A stretch of DNA of 64,000 nt from Photobacterium profundum (GCF_003026285.1 NZ_PYOD01000006.1:124001-188000), one strand, 5' to 3'; counted from the first letter of the stretch, positions 1-10,550 are shown. Program-made: numbers and translations. Notes: a model not told the origin generated them from the letters alone.

Positions 1-49
1 GCGAAGGCATTCCCATAACCAACAAGATAAATTGAACAGGCAGAGAAAA

Positions 50-84
50 CCCCCTCATTTAAAAGGGCAACCATATTAAGGGGG
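50..84 (+). promoter_or_regulatory. Possible Shine-Dalgarno-masking hairpin before radC
   Basis: CCCCCT at 50-55 is the exact complement of AGGGGG at 79-84, which is the ribosome binding site of radC (start at 89). The 23-nt loop makes this a modest hairpin. It would hide the ribosome site if it forms in the mRNA. Only the complementarity is seen; regulation is inferred. Confidence 0.3.
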
Positions 85-88
85 ATGC

Positions 89-763
89 ATGTCATTAAAG
101 CTATTACCTGAAGAATCTCGTCCACGGGAAAAGCTGCTAACACGTGGTGCACAAGCATTATCCGATGCGGAATTATTAGCAATCTTTTTACGAACTGGCA
201 TTAAAGGGATGAATGCGGTTGAGCTTGCCACCCATTTATTGGCAGAGTTTGGCTCGCTTAGAGCGTTATTTGCCGCAGATCAAACACTCTTTTGTTTGCA
301 CAAAGGCTTAGGGCCTGCCAAGTATGCTCAACTGCAAGCAATAATAGAAATGAGCCAGCGACATTTGGAAGAGACACTAAAGGAAGGAGATGTGCTGACG
401 AGTCCCCAGCATACTCGGCATTATTTGAGTCAATTATTACGCGATCGGCAACGTGAAGTTTTTTATGTTTTATTTCTAGATAATCAACATCGCGTGATTG
501 CTGGAGAAGTTTTATTTGAGGGAACAATAAATTCTGCCGCGGTTTATCCAAGAGAAATTGTAAAAAGATCGTTGGAATTTAATGCAGCCGCTCTTATTTT
601 AGCGCATAATCACCCGTCAGGCGTAGCTGAACCTAGTCAGTCAGACCTCCGAATTACACGAACAATCAGCGATGCGCTGGCTTTAGTCGATATTCGTGTA
701 CTAGATCATTTTATTGTAGGTGATGGAGATATTGTCTCTTTTTCCGAGCAAGGTTGGCTATAA
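89..763 (+). CDS. radC: RadC family JAB/MPN domain protein
   Basis: RadC-type protein of 224 residues, the usual length. The C-terminal JAMM metalloprotease-like fold is shown by HNHPSG near residues 173-178 followed by an Asp about ten residues later (EPSQSD). The N-terminal part has the helix-hairpin-helix-like segment usual in RadC. The family was first linked to DNA repair, but its biochemical role is unsettled. The start at 89 follows a strong AGGGGG ribosome site. It sits just upstream of rpmBG, as in E. coli and Vibrio. The identification is firm; the function is not. Confidence 0.95.
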   Translation: MSLKLLPEESRPREKLLTRGAQALSDAELLAIFLRTGIKGMNAVELATHLLAEFGSLRALFAADQTLFCLHKGLGPAKYAQLQAIIEMSQRHLEETLKEGDVLTSPQHTRHYLSQLLRDRQREVFYVLFLDNQHRVIAGEVLFEGTINSAAVYPREIVKRSLEFNAAALILAHNHPSGVAEPSQSDLRITRTISDALALVDIRVLDHFIVGDGDIVSFSEQGWL

Positions 764-809
764 AATAAGCTAATTTTGATAAAAAAGATGAGAAAGGGTC
801 GCTCGGGAC

Positions 810-838
810 TTGAGCAACTGGTTTTGACTTAGTATAAT
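810..838 (+). promoter_or_regulatory. Sigma-70 promoter of rpmB-rpmG
   Basis: A TTGAGC -35 element (810-815) and a perfect TATAAT -10 element (833-838) are separated by 17 bases. They are followed by a GC-rich discriminator (GCGCGACC), the kind associated with stringent and growth-rate control of ribosomal genes. It lies about 100 bases before rpmB. Confidence 0.75.
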
Positions 839-854
839 GCGCGACCTTTGATAG

Positions 855-899
855 CTATGATTATATGCGAAAAGCTTTTTCGCATTGAATTAATCATAG
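855..899 (+). promoter_or_regulatory. Long stem-loop in the rpmB leader
   Basis: Two nested perfect inverted repeats lie between the promoter and rpmB. The outer arms are CTATGATTA (855-863) and TAATCATAG (891-899); the inner arms are ATGCGAAAA (865-873) and TTTTCGCAT (877-885). Together they give an 18-bp stem with a small asymmetric bulge. There is no T-tract after it, so it is not an intrinsic terminator. A role in autogenous control of the ribosomal proteins is inferred. Confidence 0.5.
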
Positions 900-935
900 T
901 AGATATCGAGCTGAAACGATTTGGAGAAGACAGTA

Positions 936-1172
936 ATGTCCCGAGTATGCCAAGTAACTGGCAAGCGTCCTGTAACGGGTAACAACCGTTCACACGCACG
1001 TAATGCCACCAAGCGTCGTTTTCTGCCGAACCTGCAAACTCATCGTTTCTGGGTAGAAAGCGAAAAACGCTTCGTTAAACTACGTCTTACCGCTAAAGGT
1101 ATGCGTATCATCGACAAGAAAGGTATTGATATCGTTCTTGCAGAGATGCGTGTCCGCGGCGAGAACGTTTAA
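936..1172 (+). CDS. rpmB: 50S ribosomal protein L28 (bL28)
   Basis: Large-subunit protein bL28 of 78 residues. It begins [12 protein letters not shown], the conserved opening of the family, and is rich in Arg and Lys for rRNA binding. An upstream TTG at 921 is in frame, but the ATG at 936 gives the family-standard N-terminus and follows TTGGAGAAG. It is transcribed from the strong promoter at 810-838 and followed after 14 bases by rpmG, the standard rpmBG operon. Confidence 0.97.
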   Translation: MSRVCQVTGKRPVTGNNRSHARNATKRRFLPNLQTHRFWVESEKRFVKLRLTAKGMRIIDKKGIDIVLAEMRVRGENV

Positions 1173-1186
1173 GAGGAATTTGAACA

Positions 1187-1354
1187 ATGGCTAAAGGCAT
1201 TCGTGAGAAGATCCGTCTAGTATCATCAGCTGGTACAGGCCACTTCTACACTACAGATAAGAACAAGCGTAACATGCCAGGCAAATTTGAGATCAAGAAA
1301 TTTGATCCAGTAGTTCGCCAGCACGTTATGTACAAAGAAGCTAAAATCAAGTAA
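1187..1354 (+). CDS. rpmG: 50S ribosomal protein L33 (bL33)
   Basis: Ribosomal protein bL33, 55 residues, starting [20 protein letters not shown]. It ends in the conserved VMYKEAKIK tail. The Cys pairs of zinc-binding L33 forms are absent, so this is the C-minus type, as in E. coli. The ATG at 1187 follows an AAGAGGAA ribosome site. It is the second gene of the rpmBG operon and is followed by a clear intrinsic terminator. Confidence 0.97.
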   Translation: MAKGIREKIRLVSSAGTGHFYTTDKNKRNMPGKFEIKKFDPVVRQHVMYKEAKIK

Positions 1355-1375
1355 TTGATTTGTAGTACTTTGATA

Positions 1376-1402
1376 AAAGCCCAGTTTAGACTGGGTTTTT
1401 TT
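1376..1402 (+). terminator. Intrinsic terminator of rpmBG
   Basis: The stem CCCAGT / ACTGGG (1380-1385 with 1390-1395) has a 4-nt loop and is followed by seven T residues, 25 bases after the rpmG stop. Confidence 0.9.
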
Positions 1403-1528
1403 ATACCTAAAATTTGCCGCCAATATTACCTACCAATATTATTTATTTCCTCGCGAGATTGACCTTATTCCTTTAGTGTAATAATTCAAGTCGTTATTAC
1501 GGCAAGACATACGCAAGGAAAAAGCCCA

Positions 1529-2020
1529 ATGAGATTGTCACGACGTGGCTGGAATAATGTCATCATCATCGCGGTTGTTATCTTCATCGCTATGATTCAA
1601 CTGCCCGATCTAATTAAAGCCCGCCTAGCGTCGTCTGATGACGGCTCTCCTGCTGAAGTAGCATCGCCCATTTTGCATTCTTTATTACCCGCTAAAGCGA
1701 CTATTTCTCAGTTAGTCTTCCCTCATCACCAAATTATGAAGAAAGAGGGTATTTGGGTATCAGAGCCGAGTATCAATACAGATCCTCAAGTATGGATTGA
1801 ACATTGGCAATCTATTGCTGGTACGCCGGTGAATGATGACATGATGGTGCAGTTAAAAAGTCAGCTCACATCACCCCGTACAGTTGAAATCTGGTTGCAA
1901 GCAGCAGAAGAGCCGATACGGGTGACGGTATATCAACAGCCGCAGTTCTGGTTGTTAAAAAGCTGGCAAGGTAGTTGGATCGCTATATCTGTAGAGGAAG
2001 CTTACCTTTTCCCTCTTTAA
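1529..2020 (+). CDS. Small single-pass inner-membrane protein of unknown function
   Basis: I do not recognise a characterised family for this 163-residue protein. It has a basic N-terminus (MRLSRRGWNN), one hydrophobic helix at about residues 10-27, and then a soluble domain of about 130 residues that should face the periplasm by the positive-inside rule. The rest is mixed alpha/beta-like, with several Trp residues (WIEHWQ, WLLKSW). The start follows a GCAAGGAA ribosome site. It lies between rpmG and mutM, and the 61-base gap to mutM leaves a shared transcript possible. I recall similar hypothetical genes at this place in Vibrio, but cannot confirm that here. Confidence 0.75.
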   Translation: MRLSRRGWNNVIIIAVVIFIAMIQLPDLIKARLASSDDGSPAEVASPILHSLLPAKATISQLVFPHHQIMKKEGIWVSEPSINTDPQVWIEHWQSIAGTPVNDDMMVQLKSQLTSPRTVEIWLQAAEEPIRVTVYQQPQFWLLKSWQGSWIAISVEEAYLFPL

Positions 2021-2081
2021 AACGAAGCAGCCAATGCTCACGAAGAGTCCTCACCATTGCTCACAATAGACGAGAGACATA

Positions 2082-2891
2082 ATGCCTGAATTACCGGAAG
2101 TTGAAGTAAGCCGAATGGGGATCACTCCGCATGTGGTTGGTCAAATCGTGACTAAAATTATTGTCCGGAATCCTAAATTACGCTGGCCCATCCCTGAGGA
2201 AATTCAGCAAATAGAAGGGCAGGTGATTCGAAAGGTGACTCGTCGAGCCAAATATTTACTGTTACATACTGATGTGGGGTATGCCATTGTGCACCTTGGT
2301 ATGTCGGGGAGCTTACGGGTTTTACCTGTCTCTATTCCGCCAGAAAAGCATGACCATGTTGATTTAGTGCTATCGAGTGGTGAGGTGCTGCGTTATAACG
2401 ATCCTCGTCGCTTTGGGGCGTGGTTATGGGAATTGCCTGACCTAGACCATAAAGTATTGAGTCAACTCGGCCCTGAGCCGCTTAGCGATGATTTTACCGC
2501 TAAATACTTACAAGATAGGGCGAAAGGTAAACGCACGGCAATAAAACAGTTCATCATGGACAATAAAGTAGTGGTGGGTGTAGGGAATATTTACGCGAAT
2601 GAGTCGCTATTTAGTGCAGGTATTCACCCGAAACGCGCTGCGGGTGAAATATCGGCCGAAAAAATCGCGTTGTTTGTCGATGAAATCAAATCGGTACTCG
2701 CGTTTGCGATCGAGCAAGGCGGAACGACGTTGAAAGACTTCAAAAATGCAGACGGCAAACCAGGTTACTTTGCTCAAGAGCTGCAAGTCTACGGTAAAGG
2801 CGGAAAGCCCTGCCCACGCTGTGATAATCCGTTGAGTGAAATGAAGATTGGTCAGCGAGCCAGTGTGTTTTGCAGTGAGTGCCAGAAGTAG
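2082..2891 (+). CDS. mutM: Formamidopyrimidine-DNA glycosylase (Fpg/MutM)
   Basis: Bifunctional base-excision glycosylase and AP lyase that removes 8-oxoguanine and formamidopyrimidines. The 269-residue protein begins MPELPEVE, giving the catalytic Pro and Glu directly after the removed Met. A conserved Lys lies in the LGMSGSLR region near residue 60. It ends in a four-Cys zinc finger (CPRC...CSEC, about residues 244-268) that contacts DNA. The helix-two-turn-helix region around VGNIYANE is intact. Length and all key residues match functional enzymes. Confidence 0.97.
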   Translation: MPELPEVEVSRMGITPHVVGQIVTKIIVRNPKLRWPIPEEIQQIEGQVIRKVTRRAKYLLLHTDVGYAIVHLGMSGSLRVLPVSIPPEKHDHVDLVLSSGEVLRYNDPRRFGAWLWELPDLDHKVLSQLGPEPLSDDFTAKYLQDRAKGKRTAIKQFIMDNKVVVGVGNIYANESLFSAGIHPKRAAGEISAEKIALFVDEIKSVLAFAIEQGGTTLKDFKNADGKPGYFAQELQVYGKGGKPCPRCDNPLSEMKIGQRASVFCSECQK

Positions 2892-3035
2892 GATCAATTA
2901 GGTTTAACCTGGGCCTCAACATTATTGATGGTATTTATCGGAAGATGCCATACCGTACCAGTACGTGCAGTGCTATGATCCACTTATTGTTGAATTTGTA
3001 ACAGTTAGATTTCTGTTTGGGTAAGAAGCGTTTAT

Positions 3036-4040
3036 ATGAAATATTTAGTAACTGGTGCGGCTGGTTTTATCGGTAGTGCTGTCTCTGAGCGCCTTTGCGC
3101 CCAAGGTCATGAAGTCATTGGTATTGATAATCTGAATGATTACTACGATGTCTCATTAAAACACGCACGTCTTGATCGTGCGGAGCATGACAAATTTACA
3201 TTCGTAGAATTAGATCTAGCCGATCGGGATGGTATGGCCGCGTTATTTGCTGAACAGCAATTTGACCGTGTTATTCATTTAGCAGCGCAAGCGGGCGTGC
3301 GTTATTCAATTGATAACCCAATGGCTTATGCTGATAGTAACCTTGTTGGGCACCTCGCGATTCTTGAAGGCTGCCGTCATAACAAGGTAAAGCACTTGGT
3401 GTATGCTTCATCAAGTTCGGTTTATGGTTTGAACCAAAAAATGCCATTCAATACTAGTGATAGCGTCGATCATCCGATTTCTCTCTATGCTGCGACAAAA
3501 AAATCGAATGAACTGATGGCACACACGTATTCACATTTATACGATGTTCCAACCACTGGGCTACGTTTCTTTACCGTCTATGGTCCGTGGGGGCGTCCAG
3601 ATATGGCGCTGTTTAAGTTCACTAAAGCGATTGTAGATGGTGAGCAAATAGATGTGTACAACAACGGTGATATGCGCCGTGATTTCACCTATATCGATGA
3701 TATCGTTGAAGGTGTTATGCGTATTCAAGATGTGATCCCACAGAAGAACCCTGACTGGACCGTTGAAGCTGGTTCGCCTGCAACAAGTTCTGCACCTTAT
3801 AAAGTGTATAATATTGGTCATGGTAGCCCTGTAAAGCTAATGGATTATATTGAAGCGCTTGAAGATGCACTAGGTATTGAAGCGAAGAAAAACTTCATGC
3901 CAATGCAGCCTGGGGATGTATACGCGACATATGCTGATACTGAAGACCTATTTAAGGCGATTAATTATCAGCCAGCAGTGAAAGTGAAAGAGGGCGTGAA
4001 AGCGTTCGTTGATTGGTATCGCGTATTCTACAAATGCTAA
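3036..4040 (+). CDS. UDP-glucuronate 4-epimerase-like short-chain dehydrogenase
   Basis: Extended SDR sugar-nucleotide epimerase of 334 residues. It has the NAD-binding GAAGFIG loop at the N-terminus, a Ser region (ASSSSVYG), the catalytic YAATK motif near residue 153, and RRDFTYIDDI in the substrate domain. The motif combination (LNDYYD, HLAAQAGVRYS, TVYGPWGRPDMA) is typical of enzymes that convert UDP-GlcA to UDP-GalA for surface polysaccharides. It stands alone between mutM and coaD at the edge of the LOS core locus, so galacturonate in the core oligosaccharide or capsule is a reasonable inference. The exact substrate is not proven by sequence. Confidence 0.88.
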   Translation: MKYLVTGAAGFIGSAVSERLCAQGHEVIGIDNLNDYYDVSLKHARLDRAEHDKFTFVELDLADRDGMAALFAEQQFDRVIHLAAQAGVRYSIDNPMAYADSNLVGHLAILEGCRHNKVKHLVYASSSSVYGLNQKMPFNTSDSVDHPISLYAATKKSNELMAHTYSHLYDVPTTGLRFFTVYGPWGRPDMALFKFTKAIVDGEQIDVYNNGDMRRDFTYIDDIVEGVMRIQDVIPQKNPDWTVEAGSPATSSAPYKVYNIGHGSPVKLMDYIEALEDALGIEAKKNFMPMQPGDVYATYADTEDLFKAINYQPAVKVKEGVKAFVDWYRVFYKC

Positions 4041-4063
4041 TTAGCTAGATTATATGCAGATAT

Positions 4064-4090
4064 AAAAAAGGAGCCTAAGGCTCCTTTTTT
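4064..4090. terminator. Bidirectional terminator between epimerase and coaD
   Basis: The stem GGAGCC / GGCTCC (4070-4075 with 4079-4084) is flanked by six A residues on the left and six T residues on the right. It can stop transcription from both convergent genes. Confidence 0.88.
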
Positions 4091-4108
4091 AATCGGTATC
4101 ATTTTGAA

Positions 4109-5673
<1,565 letters not shown>

Positions 5674-5765
5674 GGCTGATACTCAAGAATAAATTGAAGA
5701 AGTAATTATGCAGTTCATTCAGGGGATTGTAAAATGATGGCGCCTAATCTATCAGGAGTTTCACC

Positions 5766-6482
5766 GTGGAAGAATTGTGTTTTGATAACCAGCGCATTTG
5801 GTTTGATCCGAACTTATTACAAGAAGACCCGAAAGCATGTTTTGATGCGTCTTTTTGGCAGCAGCAAGGAAAAGTGATTGGGTCAGCGCAAGGGCGCGGT
5901 ACAACGTGGTTTGTTCAAGGTGAGACGTTACCAATGGCATTGCGGCATTATCGTCGTGGTGGGTTGTTCGGTAAATTGATCGAAGATGCCTATGTGTTCA
6001 CGGGATGGGAAAAAACCCGTTGTGCTGAAGAGGTAGCGTTACTGTCGACACTTGCCGCTGGTGGGGTGAATGTACCTCGTCCGGTAGCTGCACGAGCAAT
6101 GCGTCATGGTCTGGTATATCGCGCAGATTTACTGGTCGAAAAGATTGATAGTGCTAAGGATTTAGTGGATTTGCTGCAACAAGCAATGCTACCTGATCAT
6201 GTGTGGTGTGCTATTGGGCGCACGGTTCGTAAGATGCATGATTTACAGGTGTGCCATACCGATCTTAACGCGCACAATATTTTGATGGATAGCCGTGAAT
6301 TGGTGTGGTTGATTGACTTTGATAAATGCTATACGCAAGAGGGCGAAGCGTGGAAGGCGAAGAATTTGTCACGCTTATATCGCTCTTTTATCAAAGAGCA
6401 AGGCAAGCGTAACATTCATTTCTCTGCCGCAAGCTGGCAAGTGCTGTGCCAGGGTTATGAGACGTGTGGACCTGATAACTGA
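5766..6482 (+). CDS. kdkA: 3-deoxy-D-manno-octulosonic acid (Kdo) kinase
   Basis: Kdo kinase phosphorylates O-4 of the Kdo residue on lipid A, giving the single phospho-Kdo core known in Haemophilus and Vibrio. The 238-residue protein has the protein-kinase-like catalytic loop HTDLNAHNILMD near residues 164-175 and the metal-binding LIDFDKC that follows. It starts with GTG at 5766 after a CAGGAG ribosome site. Its 3' end overlaps the convergent waaA gene by 28 bases. Kinase, Kdo transferase and heptosyltransferase side by side make one inner-core module. Confidence 0.95.
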   Translation: MEELCFDNQRIWFDPNLLQEDPKACFDASFWQQQGKVIGSAQGRGTTWFVQGETLPMALRHYRRGGLFGKLIEDAYVFTGWEKTRCAEEVALLSTLAAGGVNVPRPVAARAMRHGLVYRADLLVEKIDSAKDLVDLLQQAMLPDHVWCAIGRTVRKMHDLQVCHTDLNAHNILMDSRELVWLIDFDKCYTQEGEAWKAKNLSRLYRSFIKEQGKRNIHFSAASWQVLCQGYETCGPDN

Positions 6483-7750
6483 TCCACTATAGCTGATACT
6501 GTTTTATTTACAGCGCCTTGGTTTTGTTTGACTACGGTCAAGGCTGCTTTCCCCATTGCCGCTTTTTGCTCGGGATGAGCGAATAACTGAATAAGCTGTT
6601 GCGCTAGCATTTGGCTATCATCACATACCCACACCGCTTCCGCTTGGCGAAGTTGCTCCGTTATGTCGGTAAAATTGTAATAACTTGGCCCGGTAATGGC
6701 GGGTTTACTTAACGCCGCTGGCTCCAACAAATTGTGACCTCCGACAGCGTTGCCGATCAAGCTTCCGCCCATAAATGTAATGTCGGCAGCCCCCAACATA
6801 ATGAGCATCTCTCCCATCGTATCAGCCAAATACACCTGTGTGCCTGCGGTGATAGGTTGAGTTTGTGTACGACGAATACACTCAAAGCCGGCTTGGATAC
6901 ACAGCTGTTCCACGTCGTTAAAACGTTCGGGATGGCGAGGTACCAAGATCAGTAGGCTATCTGGTTTGGTATTGAGTACTGATTGAAAGGCCGCTAAAAC
7001 GTGTTTATCTTCCCCTTTGTGGGTGCTGGCAGCAACCCATACTGGTCGCTGAATACCAATCGTTTCTCGTAAAGTATTTGCTTGTTGCACGATGGTATCA
7101 GCGATCTCAATATCGTACTTTATCGAGCCCGTCACGGAGATGCGTTTGGCTGGCAGCCCTAATTGTTTGAAGCGATCTGCATCATCGGAGTGAAGACATA
7201 GTACATGGTCGAGGTTTTTAGCTAGCAAGTTAAACACAGATTGGAATTGTTGATAACGAGCAGCTGAGCGGGCTGATAAGCGGGCGTTCATTACCATTAC
7301 TGGTATCTTGTTATTATGTACTGTCGCGAGGGTGTTGGGCCACAGCTCAGTTTCCATGATTAACAGGGCTGAGGGTTGAATGTTTTTTAGAAAGCCTCGT
7401 ACACACCATGCGAAATCTAACGGCATGTAACGGTGTTCTACCAAGTCCCCTAATTTTGAAACTTGTTCTGCACCTGTGCTGGTGGTCGTGGTGACTACGA
7501 TCGTTGTCTCTGGATATTGTTTTTTCAATGCTTTAATCACAGGTACGACAGCAATTGATTCTCCTACGGAGACCGCATGAATCCAAATTGGTGGTTGAAC
7601 CGTTTGGGTTGTTAATGGTGGGGTAAAGCCAAAGTGTTCTTTCCAGCGAGAGCCAAATGAAGGCTTTCCTTCTTTTTTTTTGTATAAACCCAAAAGGAGA
7701 AATGGCGAAGCCAAGGTAAGTAATAAGGTATATAAGCAACGAATGAACAC
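6455..7750 (-). CDS. waaA: 3-deoxy-D-manno-octulosonic acid transferase
   Basis: Kdo transferase (KdtA/WaaA), moving Kdo from CMP-Kdo onto lipid IVA. It has 431 residues, close to the usual 425. The N-terminal hydrophobic anchor (about residues 6-22) is followed by the GT30 domain, with WIHAVSVGES near residue 55 and ETELWPN in the middle. The C-terminal half has GGSLIGNAVGGHNLLEPA, the CMP-Kdo binding region. Because kdkA is present, a monofunctional enzyme adding one Kdo is likely by comparison with Haemophilus and Vibrio. That is inference. Confidence 0.96.
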   Translation of the reverse strand: MFIRCLYTLLLTLASPFLLLGLYKKKEGKPSFGSRWKEHFGFTPPLTTQTVQPPIWIHAVSVGESIAVVPVIKALKKQYPETTIVVTTTTSTGAEQVSKLGDLVEHRYMPLDFAWCVRGFLKNIQPSALLIMETELWPNTLATVHNNKIPVMVMNARLSARSAARYQQFQSVFNLLAKNLDHVLCLHSDDADRFKQLGLPAKRISVTGSIKYDIEIADTIVQQANTLRETIGIQRPVWVAASTHKGEDKHVLAAFQSVLNTKPDSLLILVPRHPERFNDVEQLCIQAGFECIRRTQTQPITAGTQVYLADTMGEMLIMLGAADITFMGGSLIGNAVGGHNLLEPAALSKPAITGPSYYNFTDITEQLRQAEAVWVCDDSQMLAQQLIQLFAHPEQKAAMGKAALTVVKQNQGAVNKTVSAIVDQLSGPHVS

Positions 7751-7921
7751 ACGATTACCTAAGCGTGATGAGTAGGAATAGATGATTGTAAACGAGAACC
7801 TTAAATTACTGATAGTCTATTGTTGAAGGTGTGATCACCTTGATAAGGTTTTTTCTGATAACTGGCTAGTAATGCGCTAAAATTGTGTACTGAAATTTTT
7901 TTTTGTTAGGGTTTTTAAGGA

Positions 7922-8977
7922 ATGCAATCATCCACAGCAGTTGGTTCGGTTGACGGCGGAATATATCGATTTCTGCTTTATGTCGAGCAAAATTACTCTT
8001 TTGCTATCCTTCGTCCTCTTCAAGCTGCTGCTATCGCTGCTGGTCATCAAGTGCAATGGTTATTGGTGGGTGATGATGTATCGGCATCTTTTTTGGCTCC
8101 GAATGAAACACGCTGTGCATCAGTGAAAGCGGCGGTTGATTACCAACCACATGCGGTATTTGTACCTGGTGATCGTGTACCTTCTTTTATTCCCGGATTA
8201 AAAGTTGAAGTCTTTCATGGGTTAAATGAAAGTAAGCGGGGTAATGAATACCCAGAGCGCGGCATGTTTGATCTGTTTTGTACTGAAGGCCATGGGCGTA
8301 CCAAGATGCTGCAACCTCTCGCCGAAGAACGTGGTTATTTTCAGGTGAAAGAAACGGGATGGATAAAACTCGATAATTTGTTTAATTTTAAGCAATCCCA
8401 GTCATTCTCGCGTCCTCAGATTCTGTTTGCTTCAACATTTACACCAAGCTTGTCGTGTGCAGCTTCTGTCTATGATGAAATTAAAGCACTCAGTCAAGAT
8501 AAACGCTGGCATTGGCTTGTGACTTTACATCCCAAAATTGACCCGCAAACAGCGGAAAAATATCGCCAGTTAGAGAGTGATAATCTCACTTTTTTTGATA
8601 ACGATAAAGTGATTGAATTATTACATCGTGCGGATGTAATGGTGTGTGATAACTCTTCAATTTTTCAAGAGTTCTTATTGCTCAATAAGCCAGTAGTGAC
8701 AGTGAATAACCGTGAACCACAAGCCTGTTTTATCAATATAACAACACCGGATACATTAGCTGATGCTATAGAGCAAGCATTAGCGCCTAGTGATGAATTA
8801 CTATCTGCGATTAAACAATATGGGCCTAATATTACGCCTTATTTAGATGGGCAATCTTCGCAACGTGTTTTAGCGGCGGTGACTGAGATGTTAGTTGCAA
8901 ATTGGCAAAATAAAAAACCAGCAAACCTGTTTCGTAATTTAAAAATGCGCAAAAAAATGCATTACTGGAAGTGGTAG
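7922..8977 (+). CDS. CDP-glycerol glycerophosphotransferase-like protein of the LOS locus
   Basis: A 351-residue protein related to the CDP-glycerol:glycerophosphotransferase family (TagB/TagF type, GT-B-like). Seen features are VEVFHGLNESKRG, equivalent to the HG motif of that family; FASTFTPSLS; LVTLHPK; and CDNSSIFQEFLLLNKPVV near residues 239-258, the conserved nucleotide-binding segment. Vibrio core-oligosaccharide clusters carry a similar gene. It probably transfers a glycerol-phosphate or related group to the core; the donor and acceptor are unknown. The start at 7922 follows a weak TTAAGGA site. The next gene follows almost at once. Confidence 0.78.
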   Translation: MQSSTAVGSVDGGIYRFLLYVEQNYSFAILRPLQAAAIAAGHQVQWLLVGDDVSASFLAPNETRCASVKAAVDYQPHAVFVPGDRVPSFIPGLKVEVFHGLNESKRGNEYPERGMFDLFCTEGHGRTKMLQPLAEERGYFQVKETGWIKLDNLFNFKQSQSFSRPQILFASTFTPSLSCAASVYDEIKALSQDKRWHWLVTLHPKIDPQTAEKYRQLESDNLTFFDNDKVIELLHRADVMVCDNSSIFQEFLLLNKPVVTVNNREPQACFINITTPDTLADAIEQALAPSDELLSAIKQYGPNITPYLDGQSSQRVLAAVTEMLVANWQNKKPANLFRNLKMRKKMHYWKW

Positions 8978-8982
8978 ACACA

Positions 8983-9750
8983 ATGAGAAAGCACACTTTA
9001 TCCATCATCTTGATTACCAAGAATGAAGCTGACCGTGTTACGGCTTGCTTGCGTTCCATAGCCCCCATTGCCGATGAAATTATCGTGTTGGATAGCGGCT
9101 CTACAGATGAAACCGTCACAATCTGCCAAGAATATACCGATAATATATCGATCACCGACTGGCCTGGATTTGGTAAGCAAAAACAGCGCGCGTTGGATAA
9201 AGCCACATGCGATTGGGTGTTATCTATTGATGCCGATGAAGCGTTAGATACTAAAATGCAACAAGCATTGATCCAACTATTAGAACAAGATGTTATTCAG
9301 CCCACAGCGTATAAATTACCATGGGGTGTCACCCTTTATGGAAAGACCTTGAAGTATGGGCGTAGTGCGCGCTCGGTATTGCGTTTGTTTAAACGTGAAG
9401 GTGCGCGTTATACCTTGGATGAAGTGCATGAAACGGTTATCCCAGTTGAAGGGGAGACTGCAACATTACCAGGTTTTTTATTGCATTATACGCATCGTGA
9501 TTATGGGCATGGTTTAGATAAATCTTCGCAATATGCTTGGCTAGGGGCGCAAAAATATCACCGTAAAGGTAAGCGTTCGCACGGGTTGGGATTAGCTTTG
9601 CTAAGGGCCATTTGGACTTTTTTCCATATTTACATTTTACGCCGTGGTTTTATGGATGGCAGCGTAGGCTTCATCATGGCGATGACCTACGCTCAAGTGA
9701 ACTTCAACAAGTATGTGGGTTTGTGGTTGTTGGAAAAAGGGCGAAGTTAA
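8983..9750 (+). CDS. GT2 family LOS core glycosyltransferase (WaaE/KdtX-like)
   Basis: GT-A fold family 2 glycosyltransferase of 255 residues. It opens LSIILITKNEADRV, has the LDSGSTDET donor-binding stretch and the DADEAL metal-binding motif near residue 78, and carries basic amphipathic segments near the C-terminus. The pattern matches WaaE/KdtX enzymes that add glucose to the first heptose of the core. I choose ATG 8983, with GGAAGTGG upstream; a GTG at 8971 would overlap the previous stop and add four residues. It is cotranscribed with the preceding gene. Confidence 0.85.
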   Translation: MRKHTLSIILITKNEADRVTACLRSIAPIADEIIVLDSGSTDETVTICQEYTDNISITDWPGFGKQKQRALDKATCDWVLSIDADEALDTKMQQALIQLLEQDVIQPTAYKLPWGVTLYGKTLKYGRSARSVLRLFKREGARYTLDEVHETVIPVEGETATLPGFLLHYTHRDYGHGLDKSSQYAWLGAQKYHRKGKRSHGLGLALLRAIWTFFHIYILRRGFMDGSVGFIMAMTYAQVNFNKYVGLWLLEKGRS

Positions 9751-9777
9751 GCAACGTGGCGGTCGTCTGAACGGATA

Positions 9778-10521
9778 TTATCGCCGCGCCTGATATTTAT
9801 TTTGCACAAAAAATAGAGCTTGTGTCCCTAAATTAAAGGTGACGTTGCGTATTTTATATCCAATGCACATCAGGCGTGTGAAAAGGCTCTTTTTTTGGTT
9901 TCTTTTACGATCACCAATAATGGAAATATCAGTACCAGTCGTGACAAAAAAAGGCTCTAAGCTAAATATTGGCTGTCGGTGAACCCAGACATTGCGAATA
10001 AAGACATCAACAGGAAAAGCGATATTATTACTTTTAGCAAGCAATTTTCTCGCTGCAACGGGTGATATTGCATAACAAGTTGCACATTGTGGCACTTTTA
10101 GGTAATTAAAAACCGTCATGTCATTTTGTGCTTTAACTTTATACTGTGGCTTTATATTTCCGTCTTCTAAGCGGATGAAATGAAAGTCACTAATCACTTC
10201 TTTGCATTCATCGATCGCCTGGTGTATTCCCTGTTTTAGTCTAAAATCATCCTCGAAAATGATGATAGGTTCATCAAGCTCGACACACTTTTTCCATGCT
10301 AGCATATGGCTGGCGTAGCAGCCGAGCTCACCCATTGCTGCTTTTCTTCCGTAGTTATAAATGAAGGCCTGTTCATCATACTGAGCAAGTAGGGTAGGGT
10401 CTTTTTTTCGACCATCAATACCATCTATAAATTCAAAATCTAACTGATATTCATTCAGTAACGACGAAACATTTTTTCGTCGTTCGGTGCTATCCACTAG
10501 GCTTAATACAAAAATTCTCAT
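9778..10521 (-). CDS. GT25 family LOS glycosyltransferase
   Basis: Family 25 glycosyltransferase (LOS beta-galactosyltransferase type, LgtB/Lex1-like), 247 residues. It begins with the usual VLSLVDSTERR, has GELGCYASHMLAW near residue 64, and IIIFEDDF, the acidic metal/donor motif, near residue 87. Its paralogue lies at 11638-12387, with a GT4 gene between the two. It is the last gene of the leftward hldD operon, 29 bases after the GT4 gene. The likely role is outer-core extension; the sugar is not predictable. Confidence 0.85.
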   Translation of the reverse strand: MRIFVLSLVDSTERRKNVSSLLNEYQLDFEFIDGIDGRKKDPTLLAQYDEQAFIYNYGRKAAMGELGCYASHMLAWKKCVELDEPIIIFEDDFRLKQGIHQAIDECKEVISDFHFIRLEDGNIKPQYKVKAQNDMTVFNYLKVPQCATCYAISPVAARKLLAKSNNIAFPVDVFIRNVWVHRQPIFSLEPFFVTTGTDISIIGDRKRNQKKSLFTRLMCIGYKIRNVTFNLGTQALFFVQNKYQARR

Positions 10522-10550
10522 GCTAATCCCTTGAAAATTAATTCATTAAG

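Noticed and set aside
7751..7921. JUMPstart/ops element at the LOS genes
   Set aside because: The GGCGGTAG core was looked for before the LOS transcripts and not found.
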